Assembly (NCBI GenBank): GCA_017881725.1
Contig: JADGQO010000060.1
Location: 1-45,947 of the forward strand
Reading direction: 5' to 3'
DNA: 45,947 bases
DNA from: Fibrobacteria bacterium
Lineage (GTDB): Bacteria; Fibrobacterota; Fibrobacteria; UBA11236
Position numbers and translations under genes: made by a program. Shown in pieces: positions 11,478 through 18,627 of the stretch (position 1 is its first letter; every line of letters begins with the position of its first letter). A model generated the notes under the pieces. The model saw nothing but the letters and a program-made list of their open reading frames with translations, was not told the origin of the DNA and searched no databases.

Positions 11478-12449
11478 TCAAGAATATGGATCAAAGTGAA
11501 TGAATTTCGGCGGCCCGAAATCCGCAAGTGCCGCGGCCTTCAGAACTTTACCGATTCCCGGGGCGCTCATCTCGAAATCGCGGTCTGTGTCTTCGCTGAC
11601 TTGCCGCAATATTTGCATCAATGCCGGAGGCGTTAACGAATCGAATCCAGGCTCTGAGTCTCCCAATCCGTGTAGCAAGGCGCGAATACACCAAGCGGAA
11701 TGGATCAGGTCATCCCGCATGGCATGGGAACCGGCATTGGGCCGCGCATTTTTCCAATCGATCAAAAACGCCCCGTGATCCGCCGGTTGTACCAATACGT
11801 GTCCAGGATGCACATCGCCGTGAGCCCAACCATTGGCATGCAAATATCCAAGGGTATCCAGAATTCGGCGCCAAATCCAAACTCCATGCCTGGGATCGAT
11901 TACTCGGCTACGATGCCGCATAACATCCAGCAACGAGCCCCAACAGCCGGATATGGGACGGGTCACCAAGGTTTCCCTGCCCGTGTTCGCGCAATGTCCC
12001 AAGGCGATGGCTTCGGGAATTCTTTGGCTGAAATAAGCTGATCCGTTTCCATCAAAACTTTGCAAAGCGGTAAGTGCTGCGTACTCGCGCGCGAGCAGGC
12101 CGTCGGTGTCGCTGGATAGGGCCCTATGAATGACAACGCGTTCCCAATGGGTATCCAAACGCAAGGCGAGGAATACCTCCGATGAATTACCCCGGCCCAA
12201 CCTCGCCTGAAGGAGGAAAACCAAATCGCCCACTCGTATTGTTGATCCGATGTTTCCCAGGTTGAGGATCGGATCCGCGTTGGAAAAAGGTCTCGCGCGT
12301 AACCAGGCTTCATGGAAAGTTTTCGCCTCGACGACCAGGTCGCTGCGCGTCACCATGGCAGTGCAGTACGGGCAGCTTACCATGCGCCAGCGCGCTGCTC
12401 GGGGCAGTACGCCACCACATTGGGGACAATTCAGGGAAGAGAATTCCAT
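11478..12449 (-). CDS. Zinc-ribbon protein kinase-like protein (probably degenerate kinase)
   Basis: A 323-residue protein. An N-terminal zinc ribbon (CPQC at 8-11, CPYC at 26-29) precedes a eukaryotic-type kinase fold at about residues 70-300. The Gly-rich loop LGRGNSSEVF is at 84-93. The usual VAIK lysine position reads VVIH (H108); the alpha-C Glu is probably E122. The catalytic loop is HGDVHPGHVLV, keeping D212 but with His for the metal-binding Asn at 217. DFG reads DWK (D231). With Lys, Asn and DFG changed it may be a pseudokinase or use unusual chemistry. It is the first gene of the module; the vWA start lies 33 nt downstream. No Shine-Dalgarno is evident at its ATG. No transmembrane segment. 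Confidence 0.82.
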   Translation of the reverse strand: MEFSSLNCPQCGGVLPRAARWRMVSCPYCTAMVTRSDLVVEAKTFHEAWLRARPFSNADPILNLGNIGSTIRVGDLVFLLQARLGRGNSSEVFLALRLDTHWERVVIHRALSSDTDGLLAREYAALTALQSFDGNGSAYFSQRIPEAIALGHCANTGRETLVTRPISGCWGSLLDVMRHRSRVIDPRHGVWIWRRILDTLGYLHANGWAHGDVHPGHVLVQPADHGAFLIDWKNARPNAGSHAMRDDLIHSAWCIRALLHGLGDSEPGFDSLTPPALMQILRQVSEDTDRDFEMSAPGIGKVLKAAALADFGPPKFIHFDPYS

Positions 12450-12544
12450 GGGAGGAGCGTGTGGAAAAATCTAATAAGGATTCGAACGATTCATGGCTCT
12501 CACCCAGCGCGTCGACCGGGCGCGGTGGCAGGCCGACAGCGAAT

Positions 12545-13354
12545 TCAGCGGAATGGAATACGCTGCGTCGGCAAAGTACGTCCGTCACAGCGATAGATCC
12601 AAAGTGGATTCTGGTAAAAACGTAGTCTCGACGATTTTCCCGGCTTAGGTCCACTTTGAATCGTTTCGAGTATGCAACTCATACTTCCCCGTTCCAACTC
12701 AACGTTTCCTGATTCCTTGCCGATGTTCCGAATGGTAGGCGGACTCGCCAAATAACCACTGCCGAAGCAACCGTTGCCCGAAATGATGGTGTCCCTCACG
12801 GGGTAACCGGATAGAAATGTTTTCTGGGCATTCGTATCCGTTTCCCACGTGTCCAGGTTAAAGATTGAGAAGTAGAGGATTGATGAATCGGAACGCGTGT
12901 TGATGTCGTTGCATAGGGAAACGGACAGGCGCCAGCAGGGCGGCTCCACATCCACGACATAAGACTTTGAAATCACCCCGTCCAAATTCGCCTTGGTCAC
13001 ACTGGCATTATGATAAGTTACCACATAGACGATGGGATCCAAATCGTCGGGCGCATACATTCGGACATAAGCGGATTCTGGATGATCCAATTGCCGCAAA
13101 TCATAGGTGGAGATCAGTTCTTCCGACCAAGTCCGCAGGGGCCGCTCCACGATGGGTTTGGTCTTATCGAAAGTTGCCGTGCCTTCGTGCTGGGCATCCA
13201 AAACAATGCGCACCTGGAGATACGCCGTATCGGCGGCCGCGAGATAGTGCGCGCACAGCTTTTCGGAAATTTTAACCGAGCATTGGCTCATTGCGAAGCC
13301 TATGCCTCCAAGCATCATGATTGGAAATGTCCAAACAATTCGGAATCCGTCCAT
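12545..13354 (-). CDS. Hypothetical secreted protein
   Basis: A 269-residue protein of no recognised family. It has an N-terminal hydrophobic segment (FPIMMLGGIGFAM) that reads as a signal peptide, and seven Cys in the mature part, which suggests disulfides in an exported protein. The start at 13354 has a purine-rich GGGGAGG upstream. It ends 95 nt before the kinase-like gene starts, so it could share a transcript, but its exported character links it better to the secreted proteins upstream. There are no catalytic motifs I can name. Confidence 0.6.
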   Translation of the reverse strand: MDGFRIVWTFPIMMLGGIGFAMSQCSVKISEKLCAHYLAAADTAYLQVRIVLDAQHEGTATFDKTKPIVERPLRTWSEELISTYDLRQLDHPESAYVRMYAPDDLDPIVYVVTYHNASVTKANLDGVISKSYVVDVEPPCWRLSVSLCNDINTRSDSSILYFSIFNLDTWETDTNAQKTFLSGYPVRDTIISGNGCFGSGYLASPPTIRNIGKESGNVELERGSMSCILETIQSGPKPGKSSRLRFYQNPLWIYRCDGRTLPTQRIPFR

Positions 13355-13500
13355 AGGCCCTCCCCTTACTGTATTCGCGCTTACCTAATAAGGTAATCAC
13401 GGACGGGTAAAAATTCCGTCCTAACTTTTGAAGGGAACCTACACCCAGAGCAAGGGGAGATGGATTGCGGCAGAATTACGCTTCGCCTCAGATGCAGAAT

Positions 13501-16500
13501 TCAATTCCGGCGGAGCAAACCCCAAATCTGATCCCGACCGCCGCTAGCCTGCGTTTTCCCTGCCACGATGACATGAAACCGGAAAAGGGCCACGTAAGCG
13601 CCCGTCGCAATTTTGACATGCGCGCTGCTGGTAGTGTAATTCCAACCCACGAAAAGGTGGCCCCGGTGCGCGCGGCAATCGCCCAAGAAAACCGCGTCCG
13701 TGCATGCCAACGTCCGCTTTTCAGACGCTACCGGCACGCCCAGGTTGGTGAAGAGGGCGACATCGTAACTTAAGGTCACTTGCGCGGGATTCGGTGACGT
13801 AAATCCATCTCCGGCTGCATAATCACCGAGGTCCAACTCCAGCAAATGCCCCATCCGTTCGGTACTTTTAACGACGTCGGCGATTTCGGCGCCGGATTGC
13901 ACCAGCGTATCTTGAAAACTCGGTCCCATAAAGATCTCGGGATCGTCGGGCAATTCCCGGTAGGTAATGGTTTTGACACCCGTGCGCTTGTCGCCGGTGA
14001 TTAACCTGAAGCGCGTCTGCGATCCCGGCTGGTTTCCCGCCGCATCGACAATCAGGCTGGCTCCGTCATTGATACGCACTAAATCACCCGCCTTGGGTTC
14101 GGGCGCTGTATTGGAAGGAAACGTCAAGGTGACCCATATTCCATTTTGATCCCAGGAGACGTCCCTGGGCGAGATGGCTTGGACGGAGGAGGAGTCCCCC
14201 AGCTTATACCCGAAAAGATCTTGTGCCTTGGCGGTCCGCGAAGTGGGGTTTATCGGCTCGCTGAATTCAATCCGCAAGGTATCGGTGGTTAATCCCAAAT
14301 GCATCGACGCGCCGGTGATGACGGGTCCAATGCGATCCGTGATGGGAATGGCTTGGATGGAATCGCGGCCGCGTGCGGCGTACGTGGATTCGAACAGGCC
14401 TTGTCCCGAAGTCAGGATGGCGGTGGACAAAGGCGATCCCTTGAAGACCAGCGTCTTCCCGGCCTGCAGGCGGGTGGCCAAATCGGTTCCGGCGACCGCT
14501 GCGGCGGAAGCGGGCCAATGATAGGCAACGGCCTTGGGCAGGGAAGAGGTGATGTCCCGATCATAGGTGACTTCCAATCGATCACCGCGGCCATCGCCGT
14601 CATCGTCATAAATCGCGGCGGAATCGGCCTTGGGTAAATCCAATGCAGGTAACGTGAAGGTTACCTTGACGGTCTTCGCGCTGCCGGGAATGGAAAACGT
14701 GTAGGTTTGATCGGCCAGGGCCGCGGTATCCCCGGTAATCCACAACGTGTCGAGGCCGGTGGGCTCAGTAGTAAGTTTCGCTCCGGAAGCGATACGCGCG
14801 GTGCGCGCCGAATCCGAATAAACCGACGGGCCGGAAGGAAAGTTTGGGCTCCAGGCAACGGCTTGGGCGACCAGCGAGTCTTTGAAGCGGTTCGCGGCCA
14901 TGACTTTGACGACCTTTCCGAGCAACGCGGTGACGGCATACGGGGCGTCGAACTCAACGACGTTATGCGCCGCCACGGTAAAACGCACTTCATCCCGCAA
15001 TCGGGAATTCGATGTTTCATAGAAGACCACGCGATAGGTTCCCGCCGCAAGTCCCGTCACCTTCGCCGTGTCCACCAAAACGCTCGCGTCACCGACCGTA
15101 ATGCCTCCGAAGGAAATGCCTTTGGGCAAGTCTTGCAGCGAGTCACCCGCGATCGTGAATAGCGTGAACGTAAGCGGTCCGGGAGCCACTTCCTTGAGGG
15201 AATCCCCCGAGCTGCCGCAAGCACCGGTGCCGCCGATGCGTTTAATCACGCGGTAGTTCGTCACGCCGCCGGGCAACTTTTCCTCGGCATGGTCCAACGC
15301 CCGTTGTTGCTTGAAATAGATGGTGGTTTTAATCCGCAACGACGAGCTGCATTTGTTCCGCTCGCAGAAGAAAAAATCCCAGGCATAGGATTTCCCATCC
15401 GTGAGTCCCAGCGTGTCCAGATTGATGGTTCCGGGCTCAGCGGCATGAATGCCGCCCAAATCGAGAGCCAGTTTTTTATCGATGAAAACCCAGACATCGT
15501 CGTCACCGCGAAAATCGAACGCTTGGCCTCTTTGATAAATGAAGGTGGCATGCGATTCCAGGCAGAATCCATAGTTATGAGCCGGCCTATCGGGGCACCT
15601 GGAATTCGTGTCCAGGGTATTCCAATTATCGATGGGGAAAAATTCCTGGCCCGGATCCTTATTGGAGTCGAACTCCCACAGGCCGTCGTCGCTTTTTGAC
15701 ATTTGCAAGTCCAGGCAAGTCTCGGCGCCTTTGAGCGGCATGGCCGCGCTCGGGTTGGTATTGAACCAGGTATTAAAATGCCCGGGAGCGCTTGCAGTCG
15801 CCACCGGCTTATTATCCGGTCCCAAAGCCTTTTGCACCATGCCGGTTCCACCTCCTCCTCCGTAATCGGGGTGGGTTTCCGCCATGTCATGCACGGTCGT
15901 GGCCATCAAATAGGTGCAAGACCCTACCTTTCCCGGAAAGGTTCCGGAGAGTTCCGTTGGTCCGGCAATCCAAATGTCGCCGCCCATGGCCGTGAACAAG
16001 GCCGTGAAGTCGAACGGGGTCGGATCGCCTAACCCGCTTTTACCCCAAGTCTCCCCGTCGGCCACATTCACGAAATAGCCCGATACCACTCCTGAGATCA
16101 GAAAAAACGCGGAGTACCAACCGCAATGGTCCCGATCGGCGACCATGTTTTGATGCCCGCCCGCTACCATCAATTGTGGGCCGTTGGTGGGCCAGGGGTT
16201 TAGAATATGCACAGTCATAGTGCGAGGCTTTGCCATCAGGATGAGAGGCGGAGCCGTGCTGGGTCCGGCAGGATCGACGATGATCCATATCTCGTTGCCG
16301 GTACCGAAAACGTCCACGCCGAAAACGTCCGCCGTGGTGGTGAGCCCCGCCTTGGTTAACCATTTCCAATCGTCGGTGCGCAATCCGAAATCCTTCATCC
16401 AGGGCTGAAGGCTGCCACCCAAGGAATCGAAAGCCAGGGCATACCAATTGCTCCCTTCCGGCGTCATGTTATAGCCGACGCCCGACAGGTTGACCTTCGG

Positions 16501-16659
16501 CAAGGAAGCGCCGAATGGATTATAAAGATGAATGATTTTACCGGTGAGTACGCTGGGAGTCTGTTGGCCTCGTGCCGATCCCAGAGCGCATAGAAAAATG
16601 CCAAGGCTCAGCGCGGCGTTGCGCACGGCTGCCCTCAAATGCGGAATCGCGTATGCCAT
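13501..16659 (-). CDS. Fibro-slime / PA14-type secreted surface protein
   Basis: A protein of about 1052 residues. ATG 16659 is preferred over in-frame upstream starts because it has GAGGGG 6 nt upstream and yields a clean signal peptide (hydrophobic LSLGIFLCALG, cleavage after SARG). The central domain (about residues 250-490) has the fibro-slime/PA14 hallmark FRGDDDVWVFID followed by DLGGIHAAEPGTI, and Cys-rich FFFCERNKCSSSL. Upstream are two starch-binding-like segments around HLYNPF and HILNPW. The C-terminal half consists of Ig-like/big-type repeats, including DDDGDGRGDRLEVTYD and ITGASMHLGLTTDTLRIEFSEP, common in Fibrobacter surface proteins. Probably involved in adhesion or extracellular matrix. 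Neighbours are a GH30 glycosidase and another surface protein. Confidence 0.88.
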   Translation of the reverse strand: MAYAIPHLRAAVRNAALSLGIFLCALGSARGQQTPSVLTGKIIHLYNPFGASLPKVNLSGVGYNMTPEGSNWYALAFDSLGGSLQPWMKDFGLRTDDWKWLTKAGLTTTADVFGVDVFGTGNEIWIIVDPAGPSTAPPLILMAKPRTMTVHILNPWPTNGPQLMVAGGHQNMVADRDHCGWYSAFFLISGVVSGYFVNVADGETWGKSGLGDPTPFDFTALFTAMGGDIWIAGPTELSGTFPGKVGSCTYLMATTVHDMAETHPDYGGGGGTGMVQKALGPDNKPVATASAPGHFNTWFNTNPSAAMPLKGAETCLDLQMSKSDDGLWEFDSNKDPGQEFFPIDNWNTLDTNSRCPDRPAHNYGFCLESHATFIYQRGQAFDFRGDDDVWVFIDKKLALDLGGIHAAEPGTINLDTLGLTDGKSYAWDFFFCERNKCSSSLRIKTTIYFKQQRALDHAEEKLPGGVTNYRVIKRIGGTGACGSSGDSLKEVAPGPLTFTLFTIAGDSLQDLPKGISFGGITVGDASVLVDTAKVTGLAAGTYRVVFYETSNSRLRDEVRFTVAAHNVVEFDAPYAVTALLGKVVKVMAANRFKDSLVAQAVAWSPNFPSGPSVYSDSARTARIASGAKLTTEPTGLDTLWITGDTAALADQTYTFSIPGSAKTVKVTFTLPALDLPKADSAAIYDDDGDGRGDRLEVTYDRDITSSLPKAVAYHWPASAAAVAGTDLATRLQAGKTLVFKGSPLSTAILTSGQGLFESTYAARGRDSIQAIPITDRIGPVITGASMHLGLTTDTLRIEFSEPINPTSRTAKAQDLFGYKLGDSSSVQAISPRDVSWDQNGIWVTLTFPSNTAPEPKAGDLVRINDGASLIVDAAGNQPGSQTRFRLITGDKRTGVKTITYRELPDDPEIFMGPSFQDTLVQSGAEIADVVKSTERMGHLLELDLGDYAAGDGFTSPNPAQVTLSYDVALFTNLGVPVASEKRTLACTDAVFLGDCRAHRGHLFVGWNYTTSSAHVKIATGAYVALFRFHVIVAGKTQASGGRDQIWGLLRRN

Positions 16660-16757
16660 GAAACCCCTCGATATTTTCTGAAAGGCCTGCGGCGTCCCCA
16701 CGCCGATCAATACCCTAAAAGACCCATACGTTAAGTGACTGAACGGAATGCCTAGGT

Positions 16758-16955
16758 TCATTTGCCTTCATGCGGAAGGATGCGATTAATGAATACCCAA
16801 TTTTCTTTGCGGAATTCATACATAAAATCGCGGTTTGATTGGGGTTCTTTAGAGTGAATCCAAGCTTCATTGAAAACGCGACTGATTTCAAAGTTGGATG
16901 GATCCTCTCGAATATTAGCGATCCCGGTAATCGTGATACTCAATGCCCAGAGCAT
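16758..16955 (-). CDS. Doubtful small ORF between GH30 and fibro-slime genes
   Basis: A 65-codon frame overlapping the 3' end of the GH30 gene by 41 nt. It reads as LWALSITITGIANIRED, then an aromatic-rich segment (DFMYEFRKENWVFINR). It has no visible Shine-Dalgarno, and an in-frame stop lies six codons upstream. Its codons are less GC-rich than its neighbours. It fills most of an otherwise empty 255-nt gap. It may be a small protein, a remnant, or chance. Confidence 0.25.
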   Translation of the reverse strand: MLWALSITITGIANIREDPSNFEISRVFNEAWIHSKEPQSNRDFMYEFRKENWVFINRILPHEGK

Positions 16956-18570
16956 CGACGGGATCGTAAGTTAGCCCCGAGCGGGATGGAAAAATCAGGA
17001 CGCCCGAATTGCCATTGGGATAAAACCCAGTGCCAAGCGATCCGCGATTCTTTCGCGGCGTTCTTCGAGCCAAAGTCGACGCGACAGCCTGGGGAAAAAC
17101 CAATACCGTGACTGAACGCGGCGTGGCCAAAAACGCCAAAGCTCCCCCGGACACCGGCTGGTCCGGTAAGCGCTCCAGATTTTCGGTCGAGGAGGTTCGA
17201 TACATCCGGGCCACCGCAGGCAATTTGGAAAACCGCGAAAGATCCATGGCGTAGTCCTTCTGCAGGGAGTCCACATTAACGGCTAGGACGACAAGATTTC
17301 CGGTAGCCGGAACCAGGGCGGCAATCATGTTAACCTCCGCGTTACCTGGAGGATCCGTAACTCCGGCCTGATGGCAATCGATCAGGAGGGAACCCGGCCG
17401 CAGGAACCGCGTGAAGGCCGCGTAGTAGTAGAATTTCTGGTTGGGACCGCGCGGAGTAATTTCTCCCCAGCGGGTATCCTCCCCCACCTGCCAATCGACC
17501 CAGGCATTCACCCGCATATCCCGCAAGTCCTTCAGGATCACGTCGGACATGAACAGGCAGGCGTCCATCAGCGTGATGCCTGCCCCGGTCAACGGGCCCG
17601 ACTCCGATTGCCACAAGCGTTTGTGATCCTTATCCGCCAGATCGGCCAAGGCCCCGCGCTTAGTGAAACCGGAATATGAATGGGTGTTCACCTGCGCGAT
17701 GGCGGCCAAAGTCGTTGGATCGTACCCGGATAAATCCGCGAAAGCTTCCCCAATATTGTTCGCGTCGGGCGTGCTGAGCGAAGTACCGGTCAGTCCTTTG
17801 GCGTTCAGGCTTTTCGCCACCGCATTTAGGATTGTCACTTGCTTTACCGGTGAAAAGGCGCACCCTTCCTGGTTATTGCCCGATTTCCACCAGGAGGAAT
17901 TCGGTTCATTCATCGGATCCAAGGTTCGAAAGGTAATGCCCCATTGTGCCTGGAAATGTTTGACGACATCGGTCAGATAATCCGCGAAGGCTGAGTACGC
18001 GGTGTCTTTCAGATTATCACCGCCATCCACATTGCCGGAGGCGCAACCGCTCTTGGTCATCCAATACGGTGGGGAATTGGATTGGGCCTCCAATATGGCC
18101 TGGGGGACTTTCCGCAAAGTACGTTCCAGCACCCAACGCTGTCCCGCATCTGCGGTCCAATCGTAAGGGCCGGACTCCGTCGGCTTAAAACCCGGGACGG
18201 CCCGGGCATGGAGAATATGCGTATGGACCGGATTTTCCCCGCCTCCGATATTGTAGCGAAACACCGTGTAGCCCAACCCCGTGTCCGGATCGGTCATCCA
18301 TCCAATGGTGCGTGCCGCAGTCGCCGTATCCCGTTCGCCGAGATCATTCGCCCACCAACTCAAGCTGGTGCCCCAACCCTCAAAGGTCTGATATTGCAGG
18401 TTCGGATCCACGACGACATTCGTCACGCCGGCAATGGCGGAATGGGAGGCTAATAAAGCGATGTTGGCGATAGATATCACGAAAGCCGCGGAAAAAAATC
18501 GTCGGCAAGCCCCGCGCCACGAAAGGGCGGCGAAGCTCTTTATCGCATGGAGGACATCGTAATTACCCAC
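16915..18570 (-). CDS. Secreted glycoside hydrolase family 30
   Basis: A 551-residue secreted glycosidase. A Sec signal (FFSAAFVISIANIALLASHS) ends near residue 47. The (beta/alpha)8 catalytic domain begins QTFEGWGTSLSWWAND, and the acid/base is E222 in LDPMNEPNSSWW. The nucleophile is E323 in LWQSESGP. A beta-sandwich follows, and the last 50 residues are basic and then Gly/Ser-rich. The FEGWGTSLSWW opening and the NEP-SSWW-QEGC pattern resemble endo-beta-1,6-galactanase-like GH30 members more than the xylanases, but I cannot assign the subfamily or substrate securely. The start is GTG without a clear ribosome site. It lies between two large surface proteins in a polysaccharide-related cluster. 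Confidence 0.87.
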   Translation of the reverse strand: MGNYDVLHAIKSFAALSWRGACRRFFSAAFVISIANIALLASHSAIAGVTNVVVDPNLQYQTFEGWGTSLSWWANDLGERDTATAARTIGWMTDPDTGLGYTVFRYNIGGGENPVHTHILHARAVPGFKPTESGPYDWTADAGQRWVLERTLRKVPQAILEAQSNSPPYWMTKSGCASGNVDGGDNLKDTAYSAFADYLTDVVKHFQAQWGITFRTLDPMNEPNSSWWKSGNNQEGCAFSPVKQVTILNAVAKSLNAKGLTGTSLSTPDANNIGEAFADLSGYDPTTLAAIAQVNTHSYSGFTKRGALADLADKDHKRLWQSESGPLTGAGITLMDACLFMSDVILKDLRDMRVNAWVDWQVGEDTRWGEITPRGPNQKFYYYAAFTRFLRPGSLLIDCHQAGVTDPPGNAEVNMIAALVPATGNLVVLAVNVDSLQKDYAMDLSRFSKLPAVARMYRTSSTENLERLPDQPVSGGALAFLATPRSVTVLVFPQAVASTLARRTPRKNRGSLGTGFYPNGNSGVLIFPSRSGLTYDPVDALGIEYHDYRDR

Positions 18571-18627
18571 GAAATCAATATACTGCGCCGTTCGCGTCGA
18601 AACCGATGGTATCCCGCTACGCTTGGA

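Noticed and set aside
11339..11527. 62-codon minus-strand frame between kinase-like and vWA genes
   Set aside because: It overlaps the kinase C-terminus and the MGFGNYSH segment in another frame; the latter has the strong ribosome site.
13378..13398. TTACCT-AAT-AAGGTAA inverted repeat as an operator
   Set aside because: Short, single, and not placed near a recognisable promoter; could be chance.
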